IMG/VR virus record: IMGVR_UViG_3300005917_000028
Coordinates: 1-20,374 of that record
Strand: one strand, 5' to 3'
Source of the DNA: a virus
DNA length: 20,374 bases
Position numbers and translations under genes: made by a program
In this document: positions 7,610 through 15,051 of the stretch, in pieces
Layout: each line of letters opens with the position of its first letter
Position numbering within the stretch: the first letter of the stretch is position 1
Notes under the pieces: generated by a model
Seen by the model: the letters and a program-made list of their open reading frames with translations, nothing else
Told to the model about the DNA's origin: nothing
Database searches by the model: none

Positions 7610-8676
7610 ATTTTATATCTATTGACCAGCATATTTCCGTTTGTGCTGATATGCGATACATATTTAATCGGCTTGGGCATACCGTTCGTGAATTATCACT
7701 AAGTGGGCATGCTTCCGTGATCAATAGGCCACAAGCAAGTATTGAAATGCTTTCGGGTGCAGCGTGGAATAAAACGATAAGTAATCGAATGTCAAAGGAA
7801 TTCTATGATAAGTACAAAAACGAATTAAATAAATACGATGGGTTTATCTGTTGTTACCCACCAATATTTTCTATGCTTTACAAATATTTTGATAAACCGA
7901 TAATTATTCAAATACCTATACGGTACGAGTACGGCGCTGATTGTGATGCTGTACTTTGGGAAGAGTTCAATCGCTATTTGCAAGAATACGTAGACTCTGG
8001 GAAAATTATTCTTTGCGCAAATAGCATTTACGATAAGAAATACGCTGAAGGTTTTCTTGATCGTGAGGTTCGGCATATCCCATCACTATGCGAGTATACC
8101 GGGATGACCTATAACCCGGTATATGGACAATTTCTTTACAATTCATCATTTAAAATAGATGAACCATCTGGCCGCATGGTCAAGAAACACGACGCTTTGC
8201 AGGCGGGGCACGCATGGCAAACACTCGCAGATTTTAAAGGTAGTATTCATTATCCTTACCAGGTGTCTACCATGTCAATCTTTGAGCAGTATACTGCGAA
8301 TATCCCATTATTTTTCCCCACAAAAAGATACTTAATGGAGATGTTTTTATCCGGTGTCCCTATACTCAATCAGATTAGTTGGCAACAGTGCATTCAGCAT
8401 GGTATAAGCAAAAGTTTAATACCGAATGACTTTGAGTATGATCCAAATAATTTCACTGATTTTAATTGTGTAGCGCATTGGCTGCAATACGCCGATTATT
8501 ACAATGATGATATGAGGTGCATCCAATATTTTGACTCACCAGAAGAACGGGATTCTATACTGTCAATTGATAAAGAGGAGCTTATAAACATTAGTTTACA
8601 GATGGCCACACATAACAAAGAGCGGAAAGAACGAGTATACCGTGCATGGGCAGACGTTTTGGAGGATCTAAAATGA
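7606..8676 (+). CDS. GT-B-fold-like glycosyltransferase
   Basis: This 356-residue protein starts in an ATGA overlap. The N-terminal half begins FISIDQHISVCADMRYIFNR and LGHTVREL, like a GT-B Rossmann domain, and contains YDGFICCYPPIFSML followed by KPIIIQIPIRYEYG, where an ICCYPP turn and a Pro-rich strand close the first domain. The second half has IPSLCEYTGMTY, then GSIHYPYQVSTMSIFEQYT, then NIPLFFPTKRYLMEMFLSG; the HYPYQVSTMSIFEQYTA block resembles the acceptor or donor loop of viral GT-B-like proteins I recognise only at family level. No membrane segment is seen. It probably transfers a sugar in the cytoplasm. The fold assignment is moderately confident; the specificity is unknown. Confidence 0.55.
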   Translation: MNFISIDQHISVCADMRYIFNRLGHTVRELSLSGHASVINRPQASIEMLSGAAWNKTISNRMSKEFYDKYKNELNKYDGFICCYPPIFSMLYKYFDKPIIIQIPIRYEYGADCDAVLWEEFNRYLQEYVDSGKIILCANSIYDKKYAEGFLDREVRHIPSLCEYTGMTYNPVYGQFLYNSSFKIDEPSGRMVKKHDALQAGHAWQTLADFKGSIHYPYQVSTMSIFEQYTANIPLFFPTKRYLMEMFLSGVPILNQISWQQCIQHGISKSLIPNDFEYDPNNFTDFNCVAHWLQYADYYNDDMRCIQYFDSPEERDSILSIDKEELINISLQMATHNKERKERVYRAWADVLEDLK

Positions 8677-9404
8677 AAAATGTAATATTCCCAACATTCA
8701 AAACGGTCGAACTTTGCCTAACGTACCGGTGTAACGTGAAATGTGCTAATTGCTCAAATCTGTGTACCCAAGCACCAGCGCATGGCGATCTTACACCTAA
8801 CGACGTAAGTGCGTTTGTTCGAGATAGCTTAGCACATGAGCATCTATGGGATCAAATAACACTGCACGGGGGCGAGCCAGTTTTAAACCCATGGATATAC
8901 GATATCGTTCGCATACTTGCAAACTACAGAGAAAAAACTGGAGTAAAGCTTTGGCTATCGACTAATAACTCATGTAAAGAAATAAGGGAACGTGTAACCC
9001 GGATCAGTTTATGCTATGATATCCCGCTCGGCGTGAGTACAAAGCAAAAAGTAAACGTTGACGGCTCTGGCAATCCTATCGAGTATATCGCGGTAAACGA
9101 AAGCCCGACGGATATTAACGAAGACTACACGCTTGGTTGCTTCCAATCCAGCGATTGTGGGGTATGCTTTAATAACAATGGGTACTACCCTTGTTCACCT
9201 TTGGCAGCATCTGCACGAGTGTTTGGGTACGCTCCGATTGGCAAATCAATAAAAGATTTGACAATGGAAAAATGTTTAGATTACTTTAATTTACATTGTA
9301 AACATTGCGGGTTCGCCGTGCCGAATAGACGCCGGGTGGTTAATCAGCTAACGACCAAAACGTGGTATGACGCGTTTGCAAAATACAAAAGGGGAAATCT
9401 ATAA
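8673..9404 (+). CDS. Radical SAM protein with SPASM-like C-terminal cysteines
   Basis: The start at ATG 8673 has GGAGG seven bases upstream and an ATGA overlap; an in-frame alternative at 8646 lies inside the previous gene without a comparable site. The 243-residue protein has the radical SAM cluster motif CNVKCANC (CX3CX2C; Cys20, 24, 27) and the SAM-binding GGEP (66-69) in LHGGEPVLNP. A TIM-barrel-like strand LWLSTNNS (93-100) follows. Six more Cys lie near the C-terminus (156, 162, 165, 174, 209, 212), in an order like a SPASM/Twitch domain that binds an auxiliary iron-sulfur cluster, as in enzymes that modify peptides or sugars. The protein is shorter than full SPASM enzymes, so a single auxiliary cluster is more likely. 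Cleaving SAM to a radical is secure; the substrate is not. Confidence 0.87.
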   Translation: MKNVIFPTFKTVELCLTYRCNVKCANCSNLCTQAPAHGDLTPNDVSAFVRDSLAHEHLWDQITLHGGEPVLNPWIYDIVRILANYREKTGVKLWLSTNNSCKEIRERVTRISLCYDIPLGVSTKQKVNVDGSGNPIEYIAVNESPTDINEDYTLGCFQSSDCGVCFNNNGYYPCSPLAASARVFGYAPIGKSIKDLTMEKCLDYFNLHCKHCGFAVPNRRRVVNQLTTKTWYDAFAKYKRGNL

Positions 9405-10591
9405 TGTCTACTCTTGGTTTAAATATGATAATCGGCCCTGGCGAAGCGAAACTGATGAAGCGGTGCCTCGAGTCGTTTGCTGCTAAGGATGTATTTGACG
9501 AAATAGTAATTGTAAATACATCTAACGACTCAAGGATTGATGAGATGGCTAGTTACTATACGGATAAAATCTTTCACTTTTTATGGGAGAGCGAAAGGTT
9601 CCCGTATGGTAACTTTGGGGGTGCTAGGGATTTTGCAAGGCAGCATTCAACAACTGATAAAATTATGTGGCTTGACGCTGACGATGTTTGCTTGAGCCAA
9701 TACTCCGAAAAATGGCTTAAAACTGTTAGCCTTGTCAAGGATGACCAACACAAAGATATTATGCTTTGGTCAATGCCGTATGCAATTATCGTTGATGATG
9801 GTGGTAATCCGACCACGTGGTTCAAACGTGAGCGGGTGTTTGACCGTGTAAAAATTGAATGGCAAAGACCGATACACGAAATGCTTTACCCTGAATGGGA
9901 AATGGTACAACACGCAGAAATAAACGGAATGTATATAACGCATTTACCAATGAAACCGACGTACTCCAGCGCTGTGCGAAATGTGAAAATTTTGGAGCAC
10001 GAGTACACCGTCGCTGGGGAAACTGACGCGCAGACCAAATATTTTCTTGGTCGCGACCTTATGTTCACCGGGCATGTTGCCCGGGGTATTGCTTTACTAA
10101 GCGAAATTGTTGACGATTTGCAAGTAAGCTATGAAATGCTTTACGCAATTTGTATAGAGCTTGTTTATTTTTATGCTTACGGGTGTAATAATCCAAGGCC
10201 GAACATTGCCAATTTTAAAAAAGAGAATATGCAGCAAATAGAAGGTTGGTGCAGATTGGCAATAGCTTTTGCACCAGAATACGCCGAACCATGTGTAATC
10301 CTTGGCGATGCTTATTGGTACAAAGGCGCTATCGACTCATCGCTTAAACTCTACACCGTGGCAATGGGAAAAAAGCTCGGTGTTGGAAAGTTCCAATCGA
10401 CACCATTCTACTGCGAAATTCCAGCGGAAAGGTTAGCAAGTGTCTATACACTTAAAAGAAATTTTGGGCTAGCCCTGCACTACAACAGAATCGCTTTACA
10501 GATGAATAAGGAGCTAGAGTATATCCATGTAAGGAAAGAGATTATTCAACTTTTAATTGAAGAGGTGCATGATGAGTTCGGTCAGAACTAA
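9404..10591 (+). CDS. GT2 glycosyltransferase with TPR-like C-terminal half (SunS-like)
   Basis: The ATG overlaps the previous stop (TAATG), with AAAAGGGG about 9 bases upstream. The 395-residue protein has a GT2 N-terminus (LGLNMIIGPGEAKLMKRCLE), then FDEIVIVNTSNDS, and FGGARDFARQHSTTDKIMWL (71-90) continuing as DADDV with the DxD site at 91-93. This layout (FxxGxAR..FA..., then WLDADD) is that of GT2 enzymes of the SunS / TPR-glycosyltransferase group, some of which glycosylate peptides. Residues about 190-390 are helical repeats (FLGRDLMFTGHVARGIALLS; CVILGDAYWYKGAIDSSLK; LALHYNRIALQMNKE), likely TPR units for protein binding. It is the last cassette gene and overlaps the tail terminator gene by 20 bases. 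The GT call is firm; a peptide target is only an inference. Confidence 0.82.
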   Translation: MSTLGLNMIIGPGEAKLMKRCLESFAAKDVFDEIVIVNTSNDSRIDEMASYYTDKIFHFLWESERFPYGNFGGARDFARQHSTTDKIMWLDADDVCLSQYSEKWLKTVSLVKDDQHKDIMLWSMPYAIIVDDGGNPTTWFKRERVFDRVKIEWQRPIHEMLYPEWEMVQHAEINGMYITHLPMKPTYSSAVRNVKILEHEYTVAGETDAQTKYFLGRDLMFTGHVARGIALLSEIVDDLQVSYEMLYAICIELVYFYAYGCNNPRPNIANFKKENMQQIEGWCRLAIAFAPEYAEPCVILGDAYWYKGAIDSSLKLYTVAMGKKLGVGKFQSTPFYCEIPAERLASVYTLKRNFGLALHYNRIALQMNKELEYIHVRKEIIQLLIEEVHDEFGQN

Positions 10592-11048
10592 TCTACGGAA
10601 TGCCTTAAAGACTTGTGTTCTTGAAATGACAACGGCAGCAGGGTACAACTACACGTACCTCGACGTATTCGATCCAGTTTACAACATGGAACAAATGACG
10701 CAATACCCGTCTGTGAATATCCTGCATGGTGGCGAGCGTAGGTTAAATGATCACATGGTGGGTAATAATCCACTAATCGATATTATACTACCTGTACAGT
10801 TTGACGTATTTCTTGATGATAGGAACGATACTTCGTTAGCGCAGGATAAGGCTATATCTGACTTTCAAAAATATTTTGGTTCCAACTATTACCTTAAACC
10901 TTCGTCTGGGTCACGAACCGTTTTTAATTGCATCTGGTTAGCAAGTACCCCGTGGGGTACAGAAAGGGAAGTACCTAACTGCGGAGTATCAATTGATTTT
11001 GAAGTTTACTATTCAATAAAACTGAATGATCCTAATTTAATGGTATAA
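10572..11048 (+). CDS. Tail terminator-like protein
   Basis: Two ATGs in tandem (10569 and 10572) follow GAGG; I take 10572, which has the better six-base spacing, giving 158 residues. The opening MSSVRTNLRNALKTCVLEMTT is an amphipathic helix, followed by a YPSVNILHGGERR strand-turn, a strand run (LIDIILPVQFDVFLDDR), a second helix, and a final beta region (VSIDFEVYYSIK). This alpha-beta layout and size are those of tail terminator / minor tail proteins that cap the tail tube. Its position immediately before the tail tube gene is the usual one. It overlaps the end of the cassette by 20 bases. The call rests on position and shape rather than on a diagnostic motif. Confidence 0.58.
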   Translation: MSSVRTNLRNALKTCVLEMTTAAGYNYTYLDVFDPVYNMEQMTQYPSVNILHGGERRLNDHMVGNNPLIDIILPVQFDVFLDDRNDTSLAQDKAISDFQKYFGSNYYLKPSSGSRTVFNCIWLASTPWGTEREVPNCGVSIDFEVYYSIKLNDPNLMV

Positions 11049-11070
11049 CAATTTACAAAGGAGGTTGATC

Positions 11071-12048
11071 ATGCTTAGACTTATGGAAAACAAGAAAACG
11101 ATGGGTTTCAAGATTGAGACTACACCGTACACCGCAGAAACGTTGACCGCTGCAAATTATAACCAACGTGTCTATGATATTAAGGTGACACCGGAAGTTG
11201 AATCGTATGCTAGAAAGCTTGCGCGTGGGGATTATTCCCGCGATGTTTCTATCAGCGGAAAAAGAAAATGCTCAGTATCCTGCTCGGTTGATCTTTACCC
11301 AGGGGCAACGGCAGCGACCGCACCACAGTATTTTTCTATGATTCGCGCTTGTGGGTGGAAACAGACAGCATTTTCAACAACTGGTATTAGCCTTGTACCA
11401 AATGCTGATTACAACAGGATACCAGCGACGATTGAGGTCGCGTTCCCGGAAGAAGGGACGTCCGGAAGACAGCTTGTAATAAAAATGCGCGGCGCGATGG
11501 GTAAATTTAAAATGGAAAGTCCGCAGGTTGGACAACCGATAAAATTGACATTTGAATTTTCTGGCGCTTTGGAATCCGTAACGACAAGAACGTATGCAAG
11601 CCTGATGGTCCCTACCGGGTTTGATACCGCATTACCCCCCGCGGTCCTTGCCGCTACTTTTTCATTCTTCGGTACTTGGCAGTTCCCGAGTAAATTTACA
11701 ATCGACGGCGGGGAGGATGTCCAGGTATTTCAGGATATCAGCAAGGCATCCGGGTACGAAGGGGCGAGGGTGATTGACCGGAATATGATGGGTGACTGCG
11801 ATCCTGATATGGTGGTTACTGATGATATCAATTTTTATACAAATCAGATCAATAACACAACCGGCGCGCTTTCGGTTACTATCGGCGGAGCAGTCCCGAT
11901 CATCCTTTCAGCACCTACCGCGCAAATAACAGACAGTTACAAACCAGAAGTGCGCGAGGGGCATATTGCAAACCCTATTAAAATGGAATTCAAACGGAGC
12001 ACCACGGGCAACGATGAATTCGAGATACTTCAAGGAGCGAAATCATAA
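11071..12048 (+). CDS. Major tail tube protein
   Basis: The ATG at 11071 has a strong AAAGGAGG six bases upstream; the in-frame TTG at 11065 overlaps that site and is rejected. The 325-residue protein opens LRLMENKKTMGFKIETTPYT, the usual start of siphophage tube proteins, then runs through alternating beta segments: KRKCSVSCSVDLYPG, IRACGWKQTAF, ATIEVAFPEEG, IKLTFEFSGALESV. There is no membrane or signal segment. Hundreds of copies would stack to form the tail tube around the tape measure. It is homologous to the C-terminal two-thirds of the protein at 15051-16586, which carries the same landmarks (YDIKVTPEVESY versus YDIKIVPDIESY, ACGW, ATIEVA, SGALES versus IGSLES). Position between terminator and chaperones is standard. 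Confidence 0.88.
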   Translation: MLRLMENKKTMGFKIETTPYTAETLTAANYNQRVYDIKVTPEVESYARKLARGDYSRDVSISGKRKCSVSCSVDLYPGATAATAPQYFSMIRACGWKQTAFSTTGISLVPNADYNRIPATIEVAFPEEGTSGRQLVIKMRGAMGKFKMESPQVGQPIKLTFEFSGALESVTTRTYASLMVPTGFDTALPPAVLAATFSFFGTWQFPSKFTIDGGEDVQVFQDISKASGYEGARVIDRNMMGDCDPDMVVTDDINFYTNQINNTTGALSVTIGGAVPIILSAPTAQITDSYKPEVREGHIANPIKMEFKRSTTGNDEFEILQGAKS

Positions 12049-12491
12049 TGGAAACTAAAAACGTGACGATATCTAAAGAATACCTGGAGAAAATTCGTAG
12101 GTTCACCGCTATACGACCAGAAGAAACTTTTGCTTATGTTCCAATTGCTTTTAGAGAATTACCTGATGAGCTTAAGCCAAAATTTACCCTTCGCCCGATC
12201 TCTGGTGAAGACGCATTGCGATACGCTGACGATATGCGCGGAGAGGTTACTATTGATAATGGCAAAGCGCTAGTCAGCGTGAAACGTGGTGCCTACGCTA
12301 TTGCCGTAGTAAAAAAGGGCCTTGTCGCTTGGAGTAATTACTACGACGTTGACAATGATGGCCTTATTGTAATAGTCCCATTTACACATGGTGTTATTAG
12401 TGGGTTACCAATGAACATTGTCGAGGAGTTAGCGGATGCTATTGCTAGTAAGTCAAACTTGACAGAAGAGGAAGTCCTTGGTTTAAAATAG
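12048..12491 (+). CDS. Tail assembly chaperone, unshifted form (gpG-like)
   Basis: The ATG overlaps the tube protein stop (ATAATG), with AAGGAG upstream. The 147-residue protein lies between the tail tube gene and the tape measure gene, the position of lambda gpG-type chaperones that coat the tape measure before tube polymerisation. It contains beta and helical segments (AYVPIAFRELPDELKPKF; GLVAWSNYYDVDND; MNIVEELADAIASKSNLTEE) and ends in codons TTA AAA TAG. No diagnostic family motif is visible, so the call comes from position, size and the frameshift signal at its end. It would be the abundant product of the pair. Confidence 0.78.
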   Translation: METKNVTISKEYLEKIRRFTAIRPEETFAYVPIAFRELPDELKPKFTLRPISGEDALRYADDMRGEVTIDNGKALVSVKRGAYAIAVVKKGLVAWSNYYDVDNDGLIVIVPFTHGVISGLPMNIVEELADAIASKSNLTEEEVLGLK

Positions 12492-12826
12492 CCGCCTCAC
12501 TTAAAAGCGGCAAAAGTGGGCGAAATTTCAGGTGCAGCACTTGCCGCAAGGATCCGAATTACAAGGACGTTTGGGGGTGTACTGGGAAGACTAAAATGGC
12601 GAAGCCAACGATGATTGACGAAAGTGACGCGTTGGTTATAAAATTTTGGTCATGCCCAGTAAAATTCGTCCCGGGGTCAGTATGGGCATTTTTGGATTGT
12701 AGGTATTTTTACGAAAAGCACCCATCATCGCCTTTTCCGTCAATAGGTGACGTGAGCCCAAGATACTTACAAGCGGAATCAATCTTTGACTATGAGTTAT
12801 CACAGAGTATAATGGAGGGGAATTAG
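12048..12826 (+). CDS. Tail assembly chaperone G-T fusion made by -1 ribosomal frameshift
   Basis: At TTTAAAA (12482-12488, read T TTA AAA) a -1 slip continues from codon ATA at 12488 without a stop to 12826, adding 112 residues and giving 259 in all. The extension starts IAASLKSGKSGRNFRC, has a small cysteine cluster CSTC then C at 13 residues (RKDPNYKDVWGC), and runs in frame into the segment beginning MAKPTMIDESDALV. That segment, 12596-12826, has only a weak ribosome binding site of its own, which favours the fusion over a separate gene. The arrangement is that of lambda G/GT: the T part would bind tube subunits while the G part binds the tape measure. The tape measure gene begins 2 bases after the stop. 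Confidence 0.85.
12482..12511 (+). promoter_or_regulatory. Programmed -1 frameshift site: slippery heptamer plus hairpin
   Basis: TTTAAAA (12482-12488) fits the X XXY YYZ rule in the reading frame of the chaperone gene and is followed at once by its TAG stop. GCCGC (12491-12495) can pair with GCGGC (12507-12511) across an 11-base loop, a GC-rich hairpin 2 bases past the heptamer. The spacer is shorter than the usual 5-9 bases, so its stimulating role is less sure than the slip itself. Confidence 0.8.
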
Positions 12827-12828
12827 CC

Positions 12829-15051
12829 ATGAGCGACGCAATGGTATTAGAAGCCAGGGTGAAAGACTATATATCAGGCTCTATGGTGTCTATTGTTGAC
12901 AGTCTGCACAAGTACGAGAATACGCAAAAAGATGTAGCGAGAAGTGTTGCTAATGTGGAAAGGGATTCGTCCAATAGTTCAAAGAAAGCAGCGGACAGCC
13001 AGATTGATCGGTTAAAAAAACAGATTGAAACCCGTCGTAAATACCAAGAAAGTTTACATCGATACGAAAAGGTCGAGGAAGTTTTATCAAGTAAAAGCAT
13101 TATTAATAGCAAAAAAGTTTCTAGTAACTCTAAGCAGATGTCAAGCGCCCAGCTTTCTTTATGGAAAAAAGAAACAGAGGAGCTGCGTAGGTATCATGAC
13201 ACCCGTGTCCAATACTACTTAGACATTGGGCGATCCGAAAAACAGGCGACTAACGCAGCCATAAAAGATTATGAAGTACGAAAAAGATTTTATGACGGGT
13301 CTAACGCGTCAAACAAAGAACTTGCAGCAAGTTTTTCCGATACTGGTGATGTGATAGGAAAGAAATTCGTAGGTGCTTTGAAAAGTGCTGCACTAGCATA
13401 CGTCAGCTTACAGGGGGTTCGAAAAGTTATTGGTGTAGTGCAAACAGCGAGAGAATACGCTTTAAGAGATGTCAAGGCGAATAGTCAGTTGGCTATGGCA
13501 ATCGGGTACACGTCTAGCATGCTCCAAGAGCAAGCGAGAATAACTAGCGATAAACTAATTATTGATTCAAGTGAAGTAACAATGGTTCAATCAAAAATAG
13601 CTGCGTATGTTAAAAATGAAGAAATGATTAAAAGGTTGCTTCCATCCGTTCTTGACTTTGGAGCGTATCTTGGCAATAATACTTCAGCGGCAAATATGCT
13701 AGGAAAAGCAATGGGAGGGACCGGGGCTGAAATGAGCCAATACGGCATAAAGGTCGCTGGTGTTGCGGGAAGTCAAGAACGCCTTAATGATCTAATGGCT
13801 AAAGTTAATGAAAAATTTGGTGGGCAAGCCGTGGCCGTATCTGAATCAAAAGGACTTTGGGACGCTTTGGGTGTAAGCATCACCAATTTTACAAAAGCAG
13901 TGTATAGCAGTGCGTTTATTTCCGAAGATGCGTTAACTTTACAAAAAAGACTATACGAAGAGTCGCTTACTATGCACGGGAAAAGCGCAGAATCGACGAT
14001 CCGTTTAAAAGATGCCTATGACGCTCTACAAGTCAAGGCTGATAAGCGAAAAAATGATGTACTAATAGCACAGGAGGAAGCTAAATCCGCCGTGATATCG
14101 GGGATAAATCAAAAAAATCTGGAATCCCTCTGGGCCTTGACCGACTCGGGCAACATGAAACTCCTTAAAAAGCAGCGGGAGGACGCAATTGCCGAAGCGG
14201 AAAGGACTGGCGCCAATGTATTATATGTAAAACAAAAATATACACTTTTATTTGACGAATTACGAAGCAAACAGCATAAGATCGAAATGGCAAGAATCGC
14301 CGAAGCAAAACAAGCACTTGATGAAATGGAGAAGATCAGCCCAAACAGGGAAACGTTTGGCAAGCAAGAGGAATCAAGAGAAAATAAAAGAATAAGTAAT
14401 ATACAAAGAGAATTAGAGATTAACATAAGGTTATCGGATGAAAAAGAAAAACAGAATAAAATCAATATCAGCCCTGAAGGCGTAAAAAAAGAGCAAGACA
14501 ACATAAAAAAAGTACACAATACAAAAATGGGCGCAATAGAATCACAGTCCGGGTACATGCTCGACTCCATCGCTATGGTAGCAAAAGCGTCGAAAGCTGG
14601 AGCAGGCGTTCAGAAAGGACTAGACATAGCACAAGCTACCGCAGCGACCGCGATTGCGGTGACAAAAAATCTTGCTACCCCGTGGATGATCCCTTTCATT
14701 ATTGCAATGGGCGCGGCGCAGGTTTCGCTTATCGCGTCGCAGAAATACGCCGGTGGTGGCGTTGTTGGGGGTGGAAGCCCTTTACAAGGGGATGTTGTCC
14801 CGGCCATGCTGACCCCCGGGGAAATGATTTTAAACGGGCAGCAACAGTCTAACCTCTTTAATCAGCTGAACAGGCCGAATGTATCGAATAGCAGTAATGC
14901 GGTCAACCTCAATATCAGCGTTGGGTCTGGTGGTAACTATGATATGAACGCAGCCAGGTATACCGTTGATCAATTAATTCCTATTCTTGGTGACGCTCTT
15001 GTACAGGCCAAGAGTCAAGGACGTTTGAGAGATTACGAGGCGGCGAGATAA
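12829..15051 (+). CDS. Tape measure protein
   Basis: This 740-residue protein has GGAGGGG about 8 bases upstream. It sets tail length; at about 1.5 angstrom per residue this predicts a tail near 110 nm. Residues 1-175 are charged and coiled-coil-like. Residues about 180-365 match the TMP core (an AREYALRD helix, NTSAANMLGKAMGGTGAEMS, QYGIKVAGV, then KFGGQAVAVSESKGLWDALG). A long charged helical region follows (about 370-580). A hydrophobic stretch lies near 602-636 (IAVTKNLATPWMIPFIIAMG), and the end has the common TMP signature YAGGGVVGGG, GDVVPAMLTPGEMILN and QQQSNLFNQL. No lytic or peptidase domain is visible. The stop overlaps the next start (TAATG). Confidence 0.95.
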   Translation: MSDAMVLEARVKDYISGSMVSIVDSLHKYENTQKDVARSVANVERDSSNSSKKAADSQIDRLKKQIETRRKYQESLHRYEKVEEVLSSKSIINSKKVSSNSKQMSSAQLSLWKKETEELRRYHDTRVQYYLDIGRSEKQATNAAIKDYEVRKRFYDGSNASNKELAASFSDTGDVIGKKFVGALKSAALAYVSLQGVRKVIGVVQTAREYALRDVKANSQLAMAIGYTSSMLQEQARITSDKLIIDSSEVTMVQSKIAAYVKNEEMIKRLLPSVLDFGAYLGNNTSAANMLGKAMGGTGAEMSQYGIKVAGVAGSQERLNDLMAKVNEKFGGQAVAVSESKGLWDALGVSITNFTKAVYSSAFISEDALTLQKRLYEESLTMHGKSAESTIRLKDAYDALQVKADKRKNDVLIAQEEAKSAVISGINQKNLESLWALTDSGNMKLLKKQREDAIAEAERTGANVLYVKQKYTLLFDELRSKQHKIEMARIAEAKQALDEMEKISPNRETFGKQEESRENKRISNIQRELEINIRLSDEKEKQNKINISPEGVKKEQDNIKKVHNTKMGAIESQSGYMLDSIAMVAKASKAGAGVQKGLDIAQATAATAIAVTKNLATPWMIPFIIAMGAAQVSLIASQKYAGGGVVGGGSPLQGDVVPAMLTPGEMILNGQQQSNLFNQLNRPNVSNSSNAVNLNISVGSGGNYDMNAARYTVDQLIPILGDALVQAKSQGRLRDYEAAR

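Noticed and set aside
5680-10591. Reading the cassette as an O-antigen or capsule polysaccharide locus of the host
   Set aside because: There is no flippase, polymerase or membrane-anchored transferase, and the genes overlap phage structural genes at both ends.
12596-12826. Independent 76-residue gene between the chaperone and the tape measure
   Set aside because: It is in frame with the -1 extension from the slippery site, with no stop between, and has only a weak ribosome binding site; the fusion is the better reading.
14109-14570. Reverse-strand frame with many Cys, Leu and Phe resembling a membrane protein
   Set aside because: It is the antisense of the Glu/Lys-rich coiled coil in the tape measure protein, which always gives hydrophobic reverse frames.
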